64,000 nucleotides of DNA from Paenibacillus soyae (lineage in GTDB: Bacteria; Bacillota; Bacilli; Paenibacillales; Paenibacillaceae): the NCBI RefSeq assembly GCF_024623455.1, contig NZ_JANIPJ010000025.1:19846-83845 (forward strand). Direction: 5' to 3'. This document shows positions 7,999 through 17,831 of the stretch, in pieces. The position numbers and the translations under genes are program-made. The stretch's first letter is position 1. Every line of letters starts with the position of its first letter. Under the pieces are notes generated by a model. The model was not told the DNA's origin. It worked only from the letters and a program-made list of their open reading frames with translations, and did no database searches.

Positions 7999-8030
7999 TT
8001 GACATTTTGGATATGGTAGTATTATAAAAT
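7999..8030 (+). promoter_or_regulatory. Candidate promoter upstream of rpoB, with inverted TTGACATTTT repeats
   Basis: TTGACA (7999-8004) is followed at about 17-18 bases by TATAAA-like sequence (8022-8028). The first ten bases TTGACATTTT (7999-8008) recur inverted as AAAATGTCA (8027-8035) and AAAATGTCAA (8068-8077). The region to 8327 is AT-rich, has no gene, and holds further weak promoter-like matches (TATAAT at about 8126). Confidence 0.5.
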
Positions 8031-8202
8031 GTCAGCATAAAATTGCTTGAAATCTCTTTAGTTAACTAAAATGTCAAGTGCAAATTTCGAGCGCGGAAAT
8101 GCATATTTTTGATGCGTTTGACGTATAATGTTTACATTTTGGGCAAAATACTTGATATGAGACCGTAACGCTCGCGCTGCGTGCGGTAAGCTGCCGGAAC
8201 AT

Positions 8203-8241
8203 GCTCTTTTTTCGAACACTATTCGATAAGGGCTTTTCTTT
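8203..8241 (+). terminator. Terminator-like hairpin in the rpoB leader (possible attenuator)
   Basis: GCTCTT (8203-8208) and TCGAA (8212-8216) pair with TTCGA (8222-8226) and AAGGGC (8228-8233), then TTTTCTTT. It lies after the candidate promoter and 86 bases before the rpoB start, so it would act inside the leader. Confidence 0.5.
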
Positions 8242-8327
8242 ATTTATCTATATAGGCGGTTTCTACCGTCCTAGGGTAACGCAGTGAATATCGATGCTGT
8301 GAGACAGACATGAGGGGTGAGGTTAAG

Positions 8328-11300
8328 TTGGCAGGACAACTTGTTCAGTATGGTCGGCGTGCGCGCAGAAGCTACGCTCGGATCAAAGAGGTGCTGGAAG
8401 TCCCGAACCTGATTGAAATCCAACAAAAATCGTACGAGAAATTTTTGGACAGCGATCTAATCGAATTGTTCCAGGATATCTCGCCGATCTCGGACTTTAC
8501 GGGTAATCTATCGCTTGAGTTTATCGACTACAGCTTGGGCGAGCCGAAATATTCGGTGGATGAATCAAAGGAACGCGACGTTACATACGCTGCTCCGCTG
8601 CGCGTGAAAGTGCGTCTGTTCAATAAGGAAACGGGCGAGGTTAAAGAACAAGAAGTGTTCATGGGCGATTTCCCGCTTATGACGGAGACGGGCACGTTTA
8701 TCATTAACGGCGCCGAACGCGTTATCGTCAGCCAATTGGTCCGCTCCCCAAGTGTGTACTTCAGCACGAAGGTTGATAAGAACGGGAAGAAAACGTACAC
8801 GGCTACGGTTATCCCTAACCGCGGCGCTTGGCTGGAGCTCGAAACCGACGCCAAGGATATCATCTACGTTCGTATTGACCGGACCCGGAAGATACCGGTA
8901 ACGGTGCTTTTGCGTGCGCTAGGATTCGGTACGGACGCCGAAATTCTGGATCTGCTCGGCCATGACGAGTATATTCGCAACACGCTGGATAAGGACAGCA
9001 CGGATTCCACGGAGAAAGCGCTGATCGAGATTTACGAGCGCTTGCGTCCGGGCGAGCCGCCTACCTTGGACAATGCGAAGAGCCTCTTGGTTGCGCGTTT
9101 CTTCGACCCGAAAAGATACGATCTGGCCAATGTCGGCCGTTACAAAATAAATAAGAAGCTGCACATTAAGAACCGTCTGTTCAATCAGCGTCTCGCAGAG
9201 AACCTGATCGATCCGTCCACAGGCGAAATTATCGCGGAAACCGGCCAAATGATCGATCGCCGTCTGTTAGACGAGATTCTCGAGAAGCTGGAGACAAACG
9301 TAGGCTTTAAAACCTACCATGTCGCAAACGGAGTGCTGGATGCCGATAGTATACCACTGCAGGCGATCAGCGTATTCTCGCCGCTCGACGAGACGAAGGT
9401 TATCAAAGTCATCGCGAACGGTATCATCGATAAATCCGTGAAGCATATCACGCCTGCGGATATTATCTCTTCGATCAACTATTTCATCAACTTGCTGCAT
9501 GGCGTCGGCAGCACGGACGATATCGACCATCTGGGTAACCGTCGTCTGCGTTCCGTCGGCGAGCTGCTGCAGAACCAGTTCCGTATCGGTCTCTCCCGTA
9601 TGGAACGCGTCGTACGCGAGAGAATGTCGATTCAGGACGCGAACGCGATCACGCCTCAGGCGCTGATCAACATTCGTCCCGTTATCGCGTCGATCAAGGA
9701 GTTCTTCGGTTCGTCCCAGCTGTCCCAGTTCATGGACCAGACGAACCCGCTTGCCGAGCTGACGCATAAACGCCGTCTGTCCGCACTGGGACCCGGCGGT
9801 CTGACGCGCGAGCGCGCGGGCTTCGAAGTGCGTGACGTCCATGCTTCCCACTATGGGCGCATGTGTCCGATCGAGACTCCGGAGGGTCCGAACATCGGCT
9901 TGATCAACTCCTTGTCCACGTTCGCCCGCATCAACGAATATGGCTTCATCGAAGCACCATATCGTTGGGTAGATCCGAAGACGGGAATCGTGACGGAGCA
10001 GATCGCTTATCTGACGGCCGACGAAGAAGACAACTATGTCATCGCGCAAGCGAACGCGGAGCTGACGGAAGAAGGCAAGTTCGCCCAAGCGCAAACGATC
10101 GTACGTTACAATAAACAAGCAGACAACATCCTAACCATGCCAAGCGACCGCGTCGACTACATGGACGTATCGCCTAAGCAGGTCGTATCGGTTGCGACGG
10201 CGCTCATTCCGTTCCTCGAGAATGACGACTCCAACCGCGCCCTGATGGGATCGAACATGCAGCGGCAGGCCGTTCCGCTCCTCATTCCGAAAGCGCCGTT
10301 CGTCGGCACGGGCATGGAGCACAAGGCAGCCAAGGATTCCGGCGTTTGTATCGTATCCAAATACGACGGCGTGATCGAGCGTTCGTCCGCGAACGAGATC
10401 TGGCTCCGCCGCGTCGAGATGATCGACGGCAAGCCGGTTAACGGAGATCTGGTCAAGCATAAATTGCATAAATTCATGCGTTCCAACCAAGGAACGTGCA
10501 TTAACCAGCGTCCGATCGTCCGCAAGGGCGACGTCATCAAGAAAGGCGACATTCTGGCGGACGGTCCTTCGACCGAAATGGGCGATTTGGCTCTTGGCCG
10601 CAACGTCGTCGTAGCCTTCATGACTTGGGAAGGTTACAACTACGAGGATGCGATTCTCCTTAGCGAGAAGCTCGTGAAAGAAGACGTGTACACGTCCATT
10701 CACATCGAGGAATACGAATCCGAAGCCCGCGACACGAAGCTGGGACCTGAGGAAATTACGCGCGATATCCCGAACGTCGGCGAAGAAGCGCTCCGCAATC
10801 TCGACGAGCGCGGCATTATCCGCGTCGGCGCCGAGATTAGCGCAGGCGACATTCTGGTCGGCAAAGTAACGCCGAAAGGCGTAACGGAGCTGACGGCCGA
10901 AGAGAGATTGCTCCATGCGATCTTCGGCGAGAAAGCCCGCGAAGTCCGCGATACGTCGCTGCGCGTGCCTCACGGTACGGACGGCATCGTCGTAGACGTA
11001 AAAGTATTCACCCGCGAGAACGGCGACGAGCTGCCTCCGGGCGTTAACCAACTCGTTCGCGCTTATATCGCTCAGAAGCGTAAGATTTCCGAGGGCGATA
11101 AGATGGCGGGACGCCACGGTAACAAGGGTGTCATCGCGCGTATCATGCCGGAAGAGGATATGCCGTTCCTGCCGGACGGAACGCCTGTCGAAGTCGTTCT
11201 GAACCCGCTCGGCGTACCGTCCCGGATGAACATCGGCCAGGCGCTCGAAGTTCACCTTGGCATGGCGTGCAAGCGACTTGGCATTCATGCCGCTACTCCT

Positions 11301-11873
11301 GTATTCGACGGCGCGCGCGAGAACGACGTCTTCGATACGATGGAAGAGGCCGGCATGCAGCGTAACGGAAAGACGATTCTGTACGACGGACGTACGGGCG
11401 AAAGCTTCGAGCGCGAAGTTACGGTCGGCGTCATGTACATGATCAAGCTGGCGCACATGGTCGACGACAAAATCCATGCCCGCTCGACGGGTCCTTACTC
11501 GCTCGTTACGCAGCAGCCGCTCGGCGGTAAAGCCCAGTTCGGCGGACAGCGTTTCGGCGAGATGGAAGTTTGGGCGCTTGAAGCCTATGGCGCAGCCTAC
11601 ACGCTTCAAGAAATCCTTACGGTCAAATCCGATGACGTGGTCGGCCGCGTGAAGACGTACGAATCGATCGTCAAAGGCGAGAACGTTCCGGAGCCGGGCG
11701 TTCCGGAGTCCTTCAAAGTATTGATCAAAGAGCTTCAGAGCTTGGGCATGGACGTGAAGATCCTGACCGAGAACGAAGAAGAGATCGAAATGAAGGAAAT
11801 GGATGACGAGGATGACGCTACGGGCGACAAGCTCAATCTTAATCTAGAAGGCGCAGAAGCAGGCGTTGAATAA
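8328..11873 (+). CDS. rpoB: DNA-directed RNA polymerase beta subunit
   Basis: Catalytic beta subunit of RNA polymerase and target of rifamycins. The TTG at 8328 (beginning LAGQLVQYGRRARRSYARI) is chosen: it follows GGGGTGAGG and matches the Bacillus N-terminus, giving 1181 residues. The ATG at 8310 lies before the ribosome binding site. The rifampicin-binding cluster at about residues 459-495 reads as wild type (QLSQFMDQTNPLAELTHKRR, then LSALGPGG). The active-site region KMAGRHGNKGVIARI and the C-terminal switch segment PLGGKAQFGGQRFGEMEVWA are intact. The acidic tail (EMKEMDDEDD) is usual for Firmicutes. Confidence 0.97.
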   Translation: MAGQLVQYGRRARRSYARIKEVLEVPNLIEIQQKSYEKFLDSDLIELFQDISPISDFTGNLSLEFIDYSLGEPKYSVDESKERDVTYAAPLRVKVRLFNKETGEVKEQEVFMGDFPLMTETGTFIINGAERVIVSQLVRSPSVYFSTKVDKNGKKTYTATVIPNRGAWLELETDAKDIIYVRIDRTRKIPVTVLLRALGFGTDAEILDLLGHDEYIRNTLDKDSTDSTEKALIEIYERLRPGEPPTLDNAKSLLVARFFDPKRYDLANVGRYKINKKLHIKNRLFNQRLAENLIDPSTGEIIAETGQMIDRRLLDEILEKLETNVGFKTYHVANGVLDADSIPLQAISVFSPLDETKVIKVIANGIIDKSVKHITPADIISSINYFINLLHGVGSTDDIDHLGNRRLRSVGELLQNQFRIGLSRMERVVRERMSIQDANAITPQALINIRPVIASIKEFFGSSQLSQFMDQTNPLAELTHKRRLSALGPGGLTRERAGFEVRDVHASHYGRMCPIETPEGPNIGLINSLSTFARINEYGFIEAPYRWVDPKTGIVTEQIAYLTADEEDNYVIAQANAELTEEGKFAQAQTIVRYNKQADNILTMPSDRVDYMDVSPKQVVSVATALIPFLENDDSNRALMGSNMQRQAVPLLIPKAPFVGTGMEHKAAKDSGVCIVSKYDGVIERSSANEIWLRRVEMIDGKPVNGDLVKHKLHKFMRSNQGTCINQRPIVRKGDVIKKGDILADGPSTEMGDLALGRNVVVAFMTWEGYNYEDAILLSEKLVKEDVYTSIHIEEYESEARDTKLGPEEITRDIPNVGEEALRNLDERGIIRVGAEISAGDILVGKVTPKGVTELTAEERLLHAIFGEKAREVRDTSLRVPHGTDGIVVDVKVFTRENGDELPPGVNQLVRAYIAQKRKISEGDKMAGRHGNKGVIARIMPEEDMPFLPDGTPVEVVLNPLGVPSRMNIGQALEVHLGMACKRLGIHAATPVFDGARENDVFDTMEEAGMQRNGKTILYDGRTGESFEREVTVGVMYMIKLAHMVDDKIHARSTGPYSLVTQQPLGGKAQFGGQRFGEMEVWALEAYGAAYTLQEILTVKSDDVVGRVKTYESIVKGENVPEPGVPESFKVLIKELQSLGMDVKILTENEEEIEMKEMDDEDDATGDKLNLNLEGAEAGVE

Positions 11874-11978
11874 ATAACGGATGACTGAGCTTCAATCACG
11901 GCCGCATGCGATGCGGCCCGCGGTTGAAGTTCAGCCTCTGATTAGACACAGTCATACATGACGAAGGAGGGTTGCTCC

Positions 11979-14900
11979 TTGTTGGACGTGAACAACTTCG
12001 AGTATATGAAAATTGGTCTGGCTTCGCCGGATAAAATTCGCTCGTGGTCCCGCGGAGAAGTCAAGAAGCCGGAAACCATTAACTACAGAACGTTAAAGCC
12101 CGAGAAGGAAGGTCTCTTCTGCGAGAAGATTTTCGGACCGACCAAGGACTGGGAGTGTCATTGCGGCAAATATAAGCGCGTGCGCTACAAAGGCGTCGTC
12201 TGCGATCGCTGCGGAGTCGAAGTTACTCGCGCGAAGGTTCGCCGCGAACGGATGGGCCATATCGAGCTCGCCGCTCCGGTATCCCACATCTGGTATTTCA
12301 AAGGCATCCCAAGCCGCATGGGCCTTGCGCTCGATATGTCTCCTCGTTCCCTCGAGGAAATTATCTATTTCGCATCTTATGTCGTAACGGATCCAGGCGA
12401 TACGCCTCTGGAGAAGAAGCAGCTTCTGTCCGAGAAGGAATACCGCAGCTACCGCGAGAAGTACGGCTACGGCTTCCAAGCCGGCATGGGCGCCGAAGCG
12501 GTGAAGAGACTGCTTCAGGACATCGACGTCGACCGCGAGCTCGAGACGCTTAAGGAAGAGCTGCGCACGGCTCAAGGCCAGCGCCGGAACCGCGCGATCA
12601 AGCGCCTTGAAGTCATCGAAGCCTTCCGCAACTCCGGCAACGCGCCGGAATGGATGATTCTCGACGTGCTGCCGGTTATCCCGCCGGAGCTTCGCCCGAT
12701 GGTACAGTTGGACGGCGGCCGCTTCGCGACCTCCGACCTGAACGACCTGTACCGCCGCGTCATCAACCGCAACAACCGTTTGAAGCGTCTGCTTGATCTC
12801 GGCGCTCCGGACATTATCGTACAGAACGAGAAACGCATGCTTCAGGAAGCGGTTGACGCCCTGATCGACAACGGCCGCCGCGGCCGTCCGGTAACGGGCC
12901 CGGGCAACCGTCCGCTGAAATCGCTCAGTCATATGCTGAAGGGTAAGCAAGGACGTTTCCGTCAGAACCTGCTCGGTAAACGCGTCGACTACTCCGGCCG
13001 TTCCGTTATCGTCGTAGGTCCGAACCTGAAGATGTTCCAATGCGGACTTCCGAAGGAGATGGCGCTCGAGCTGTTCAAGCCGTTCGTCATGAAAGAGCTG
13101 GTCAACAAAGGACTCGCCCACAACATCAAGAGCGCGAAACGCAAGGTTGAACGCGTTAGCCCTGAAGTTTGGGACGTACTCGAAGAAGTCATCAAAGAAC
13201 ATCCGGTTCTGCTGAACCGTGCCCCCACGCTGCATAGACTCGGTATTCAAGCATTCGAGCCGATTCTGGTAGAGGGACGCGCGATCAAGCTGCATCCGCT
13301 CGTATGTACGGCCTACAACGCCGACTTCGACGGCGACCAGATGGCGGTTCACGTTCCGTTGTCCGCGGAAGCGCAAGCGGAAGCTCGCCTTCTCATGCTG
13401 GCATCCGGCAATATCTTGAACCCTAAGGACGGCAAGCCGGTTGTAACTCCATCCCAGGATATGGTTCTCGGATCGTATTACCTGACGATGGACAACAAGG
13501 AAGCCAAAGGCTCCGGCTCCGTGTTCGCTACCGTGAACGAAGCGATCTCCGCTTACCAGCGCGGTATCGTCTCGCTGCACGCCCGAATTTTTATCCCGGC
13601 GAAGGTTTTGAACAAGACGATCTTTACTGCAGAGCAGCAGGCATCCTTGATTTCTACGACTGTGGGCAAGGTCATCTTCAACGAAATTTTCCCGGCGGAT
13701 TTCCCATATATCAACGAAGCGACGAAAGTCAATCTTCTGCAAGGCACGCCTGACAAGTACTTTGTAGTTGAGAAGGGCGCGGATCTGAAGAAAATTCTCG
13801 ACGAGCTTCCAACAGCGGGCGCCGTAGGCAAAGACTACCTCGGTACGATCATTGCCGAATGCTTCCGTAAGTACCATACGACTCTTACGGCGATTACGCT
13901 TGACCGGATTAAGCAATTAGGCTTCACTTATTCGACCAAAGCGGGCATTACGATCGGTGTATCCGACGTTATCATCCCGCCGGAGAAAGTGGAGATCATG
14001 AAAGCATCCGACGAGAAGGTCGCAACTGTTATGAATCAGTACCGCCGCGGTCTGATTACGAACGAAGAGCGTTATGACCGGATCATCGGCATCTGGAGCA
14101 AATGTAAAGACGAGATTACGGATATCCTCATGAAATCGATGGATCGTTACAATAACATCATGCTCATGGTGGATTCCAAAGCGCGGGGTAACAAATCGCA
14201 GATTACCCAGCTTGGCGGCATGCGCGGTCTGATGGCGAACCCGTCCGGCCGTATCATCGAGTTGCCGATTAAATCGAACTTCCGTGAAGGCCTGACGGTC
14301 CTCGAGTACTTCATCTCGACGCACGGCGCGCGGAAAGGTCTCGCCGATACGGCCCTTCGTACGGCTGACTCCGGTTACCTGACTCGTCGTCTTGTCGACG
14401 TCGCGCAGGACGTTATCGTCCGCGAAGACGATTGCGGTACGGACAAAGGCTTCAGCGTCAGCAAGATCCAAGACGGCAAAGAAGTTATCGAGGATCTGTA
14501 CGACCGTATCGAAGGCCGTTACGCGTTCGAAACGATTCGTCATCCGAAAACGGGTGAAATCATCGTGAACCGCAGCGAACTTATCGATTCGGGCAAAGCG
14601 GAAGCAATCGTCGATGCCGGCGTAGAACGTCTGCAGATTCGTTCGGTACTCAGCTGCCGCGCGCGTCACGGCGTATGTAAGATCTGCTACGGCCGCAACT
14701 TGGCTACGGGCAAGCACGTCGAGATCGGCGAAGCGGTAGGCATTATCGCGGCGCAATCGATCGGCGAGCCGGGCACGCAGCTCACGATGCGTACGTTCCA
14801 TACCGGCGGCGTTGCCGGCGATGACATCACGCAAGGTCTTCCGCGTATCCAAGAGCTCTTCGAGGCTCGTAACCCGAAAGGCCAAGCGATCATCTCCGAG

Positions 14901-15605
14901 CTGGACGGCGTCATTAAAGAAATTCGCGAAGCCAAAGACCGTCGCGAGATCGAGGTACAAGGCGAAGCCGAGTCCAAGGTTTACGCGGTCACTTACGGCT
15001 CGCGTATCCGCGTAGTGGAAGGCCAGCAGATCGAAGCAGGCGACGAGCTGACGGACGGTTCGATCGATCCGAAGGATATGCTTCGCATCAAAGGCATCCG
15101 CGGCGTTCAGAACTACATCCTGCAAGAAGTACAGCGCGTATACCGGAACCAGGGCGTTGAGATCAACGACAAGCACGTTGAAGTCATGATCAAGCAGATG
15201 CTTCGGAAAATCCGCATCGTAGACGCCGGAGACACGACGCTGCTACCTGGCGCATTCGTAGACATTCATGAATACGAAGCGGCCAACAGCGAAGCGATCT
15301 TCGCCGACAAAGAGCCTGCGGTTGCGAAGCCGGTATTGCTCGGTATTACGAAGGCGTCCCTCGAGACGGATTCGTTCTTGTCCGCGGCGTCGTTCCAAGA
15401 GACGACTCGCGTCCTGACCGACGCGGCGATCAAAGGCAAGGTCGACCAGCTTCTCGGTCTGAAGGAGAATGTTATCATCGGTAAGCTGATCCCGGCGGGT
15501 ACGGGCATGCAGCGCTACCGCAACATTCGCTTCGCAGGCATGGAAGAGGAAGTTGTAGATTCGGCTGAGCTGGATGAAGCGACGGAAGCCGTAGTAGTGG
15601 AATAA
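11979..15605 (+). CDS. rpoC: DNA-directed RNA polymerase beta' subunit
   Basis: The other catalytic subunit, 1208 residues from the TTG at 11979, which is 8 bases after AAGGAGG (11964-11970). A second TTG at 11982 is equally in frame. The protein starts LDVNNFEYMKIGLASPDKI like its relatives. It has the N-terminal zinc site (CHCGKYKRVRYKG, then CDRCG), the active-site NADFDGDQMAVH (N447 to H458) with three metal-binding aspartates, the trigger loop (MRTFHTGGVAGDDITQGLPR), and the second zinc site CRARHGVC/CKICYG. A strong terminator follows at 15639, so rpoC ends this transcript. Confidence 0.97.
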   Translation: MLDVNNFEYMKIGLASPDKIRSWSRGEVKKPETINYRTLKPEKEGLFCEKIFGPTKDWECHCGKYKRVRYKGVVCDRCGVEVTRAKVRRERMGHIELAAPVSHIWYFKGIPSRMGLALDMSPRSLEEIIYFASYVVTDPGDTPLEKKQLLSEKEYRSYREKYGYGFQAGMGAEAVKRLLQDIDVDRELETLKEELRTAQGQRRNRAIKRLEVIEAFRNSGNAPEWMILDVLPVIPPELRPMVQLDGGRFATSDLNDLYRRVINRNNRLKRLLDLGAPDIIVQNEKRMLQEAVDALIDNGRRGRPVTGPGNRPLKSLSHMLKGKQGRFRQNLLGKRVDYSGRSVIVVGPNLKMFQCGLPKEMALELFKPFVMKELVNKGLAHNIKSAKRKVERVSPEVWDVLEEVIKEHPVLLNRAPTLHRLGIQAFEPILVEGRAIKLHPLVCTAYNADFDGDQMAVHVPLSAEAQAEARLLMLASGNILNPKDGKPVVTPSQDMVLGSYYLTMDNKEAKGSGSVFATVNEAISAYQRGIVSLHARIFIPAKVLNKTIFTAEQQASLISTTVGKVIFNEIFPADFPYINEATKVNLLQGTPDKYFVVEKGADLKKILDELPTAGAVGKDYLGTIIAECFRKYHTTLTAITLDRIKQLGFTYSTKAGITIGVSDVIIPPEKVEIMKASDEKVATVMNQYRRGLITNEERYDRIIGIWSKCKDEITDILMKSMDRYNNIMLMVDSKARGNKSQITQLGGMRGLMANPSGRIIELPIKSNFREGLTVLEYFISTHGARKGLADTALRTADSGYLTRRLVDVAQDVIVREDDCGTDKGFSVSKIQDGKEVIEDLYDRIEGRYAFETIRHPKTGEIIVNRSELIDSGKAEAIVDAGVERLQIRSVLSCRARHGVCKICYGRNLATGKHVEIGEAVGIIAAQSIGEPGTQLTMRTFHTGGVAGDDITQGLPRIQELFEARNPKGQAIISELDGVIKEIREAKDRREIEVQGEAESKVYAVTYGSRIRVVEGQQIEAGDELTDGSIDPKDMLRIKGIRGVQNYILQEVQRVYRNQGVEINDKHVEVMIKQMLRKIRIVDAGDTTLLPGAFVDIHEYEAANSEAIFADKEPAVAKPVLLGITKASLETDSFLSAASFQETTRVLTDAAIKGKVDQLLGLKENVIIGKLIPAGTGMQRYRNIRFAGMEEEVVDSAELDEATEAVVVE

Positions 15606-15638
15606 ACATAGCCGTATTCGTTAACGGCTCTATATAAA

Positions 15639-15691
15639 GCGACACATGGTCTTGCGCAGTAATGCGCAGGGGCCGTGTGTCGCTTTTTTTT
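15639..15691 (+). terminator. Strong intrinsic terminator after rpoC
   Basis: GCGACACA, with GCGCA inside, pairs with TGCGC and TGTGTCGC (15639-15682), followed by nine T residues to 15691. It separates the rpo genes from the inserted carbohydrate genes. Confidence 0.9.
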
Positions 15692-15902
15692 ATGGCCATG
15701 GGGCCGCACAGGGGATAGTCGCGGAATGACAACAGGCAGGTATCGAAATGAATATCCGCGCGGCGCAAGGGATTGCGGCGACGGAGACGGTCCATGTCGT
15801 ACGGGAATGACTATGGACGGCAACAGCTCGATCCGACTAAGATTCAGGTGTAAACGCCGGCCAGGTCCGGATAGAAGAAGAAAGAGGAGAAGGAGAATGC
15901 CC
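15692..15902. other. Gap between rpoC terminator and sugar permease genes
   Basis: About 210 bases with no supported gene. A long in-frame extension of the first permease exists but shows no protein-family likeness. No convincing promoter was found. TGTAAACGCCGGCC at 15849-15862 resembles only half of a cre site. Confidence 0.4.
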
Positions 15903-16859
15903 ATGAACGAAGATCTGGCGATAACGCGCCCGTCGGCAATCGCCGGCTCGCATCGCAAGCAGATGTGGAGGCGGCTGGCGAGAAACCGATGGTTGTATCT
16001 GATGCTGCTGCCCGGCATCGTCTACTTTATTTTATTTAAATACGTCCCGATGTACGGCGTGCTGCTCGCGTTCAAAAACTATCAGCCGTTTCTCGGCTTT
16101 CTGAAGAGCGAATGGGTCGGAATGGAGCATTTCAGCCGGTTTTTCGGAGATCCGCTGTTCTGGATGCTGCTGAAGAACACGTTTATTCTCGCGACGTACA
16201 ACATATTGTTTTTCTTCCCGCTGCCGATTATCGTAGCCCTGCTGCTGAACGAGCTGAGGAAGGAAGTGTACAAACGGTTTATCCAAACGTTGATTTACAT
16301 CCCCCACTTCATGTCGTGGGTCGTTATCGTCTCGATCGCTTATTTGTTCTTCACGACCGAAGGAGGACTCGTGAATGAGGGAATCGCGGCGATGGGCGGG
16401 GAGAAAATCCAATTCCTGCTCGACCCCGGTTGGTTCCGGACGTTCATCACGGCCGAGGTCATCTGGAAGGAAACGGGCTGGGGGACGATCATCTTCTTGG
16501 CCGCTCTGGCTGGAGTCGATACGCAGCTATACGAGGCGGCAAGAATGGACGGCGCCAACCGATTCCGCCAGCTCTGGCATATTACGCTTCCGGCGATCCG
16601 GTCCACGATCATTATTTTGCTCATTCTGCGGCTCGGCAACTTCCTCGATACCGGCTTCGAGCAAATATGGCTCATGCTCAACTCCTTGAACCGGGAGGTC
16701 GGAGAAGTGTTCGATACGTACGTGTATTCGACGGGCATCTCGCAGGGCCAATACAGCTATAGCACCGCTGTAGGGTTGTTCAAGTCGATCGTCGGCTTGA
16801 TTCTCGTATTCGCGGCGAATCAGCTGGCCAAGCGGTTCGGCGAAGAAGGCATTCTGTAG
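15903..16859 (+). CDS. Carbohydrate ABC transporter permease, LplB/YteP type
   Basis: Inner-membrane permease of a carbohydrate uptake (CUT1-class) ABC importer. It has 318 residues and about six transmembrane segments (first WLYLMLLPGIVYFILF). The EAA loop that contacts the ATPase reads EAARMDGANRFRQLWHITLP (about residues 210-229). Relatives (COG4209) work with lipoprotein binding proteins on plant polysaccharide fragments. The start follows AAGGAG; ATG at 15897 is an alternative. It is first of a same-strand set with the second permease and the binding protein. No ATPase is encoded nearby, so a shared MsmX-like ATPase is likely (inference). Substrate unknown. Confidence 0.9.
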   Translation: MNEDLAITRPSAIAGSHRKQMWRRLARNRWLYLMLLPGIVYFILFKYVPMYGVLLAFKNYQPFLGFLKSEWVGMEHFSRFFGDPLFWMLLKNTFILATYNILFFFPLPIIVALLLNELRKEVYKRFIQTLIYIPHFMSWVVIVSIAYLFFTTEGGLVNEGIAAMGGEKIQFLLDPGWFRTFITAEVIWKETGWGTIIFLAALAGVDTQLYEAARMDGANRFRQLWHITLPAIRSTIIILLILRLGNFLDTGFEQIWLMLNSLNREVGEVFDTYVYSTGISQGQYSYSTAVGLFKSIVGLILVFAANQLAKRFGEEGIL

Positions 16860-16886
16860 CGGCAGAAAAGAGAGGAGGCGCGCGCA

Positions 16887-17768
16887 ATGGTGCGAGACCG
16901 CACATTCGGCAGTAGATTATTCGATGTTCTTAATATCACGTTTCTCGGGCTGTTTGCCCTGATTACGATTGTCCCGTTCATCTACATTATGGCGGGTTCG
17001 TTCGCGACGCAGAAGGAGCTTCTGGAGAAAGGGTTCATTCTCTTCCCGACCGAGTTTTCCCTTGAAGCCTACAACTTCATCTTCTCGACCAGCACCTTGA
17101 TGCGAAGCATGGGCGTCACCATCTTCATTACGGTGGCGGGGACGCTCATCAATATCGTGCTGACCTGCTTAATGGCTTATCCGCTGGCCCGCAAGGATCT
17201 GGACTTTCGCAAGCCGATTCAGCTGATGGTCATCTTCACGATGCTGTTCAGCGGCGGCATGATTCCAACCTTCATTGTCGTCAAAGAGCTCGGCATGATC
17301 GACTCTTATTGGTCCTTGCTGCTCCCCGGCGCGATCAGCGCGTTCAATCTGATCATTATCCGGAGCTTCTTCCAGCAGCTGCCGGAAGGGCTCGAGGAGT
17401 CGGCGAAAATAGACGGCGCCAGCGATCCCGGCATTTTGATGCGAATCGTTATTCCTCTATCGATGCCCGCTATCGCGACGTTTTCGTTGTTTTACGCGGT
17501 GGGGCACTGGAATACGTTCTTCAGCGCCGTGCTCTACATTAATGACGCGGCGAAGTGGCCGATTCAGGTGCTGCTGCGGCAAATCGTCATCCTGTCGCAA
17601 GGAGGCAGCCTCGGGGACACGACGGCGTTCGAATCCGATTTCGTCCCGCCGGAGCAGTCGGTGAAGATGGCGGTCATCGTCATCTCGACGATGCCGATCC
17701 TCGTCGTCTACCCGTTTCTGCAGAAGCATTTCGCCAAAGGGGTATTGCTGGGATCGGTTAAGGGCTGA
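16887..17768 (+). CDS. Carbohydrate ABC transporter permease, YtcP/MalG type
   Basis: Second membrane subunit of the same importer, 293 residues. It starts with MVRDRTFGSRLFDVLNITFL and has about six transmembrane segments. The EAA motif EESAKIDGASDPGILMRIVIPL (about residues 172-193) is followed by the C-terminal LLGSVKG typical of the family. The start is well spaced from AGAGGAGG (16870-16877). It lies 27 bases after the first permease, consistent with one operon. Confidence 0.92.
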   Translation: MVRDRTFGSRLFDVLNITFLGLFALITIVPFIYIMAGSFATQKELLEKGFILFPTEFSLEAYNFIFSTSTLMRSMGVTIFITVAGTLINIVLTCLMAYPLARKDLDFRKPIQLMVIFTMLFSGGMIPTFIVVKELGMIDSYWSLLLPGAISAFNLIIIRSFFQQLPEGLEESAKIDGASDPGILMRIVIPLSMPAIATFSLFYAVGHWNTFFSAVLYINDAAKWPIQVLLRQIVILSQGGSLGDTTAFESDFVPPEQSVKMAVIVISTMPILVVYPFLQKHFAKGVLLGSVKG

Positions 17769-17831
17769 TTGTCCTTGCCGAACCCGTCCAAATACAGTAA
17801 TTTTAATAAAGTAAAGGGAGGATCACATGTC

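Noticed and set aside
12093..13916. A 607-codon minus-strand frame opposite rpoC
   Set aside because: Antisense shadow of RpoC with no recognisable protein features.
15849..15862. TGTAAACGCCGGCC as a cre site before the sugar permeases
   Set aside because: The second half departs from the cre consensus at three defined positions.
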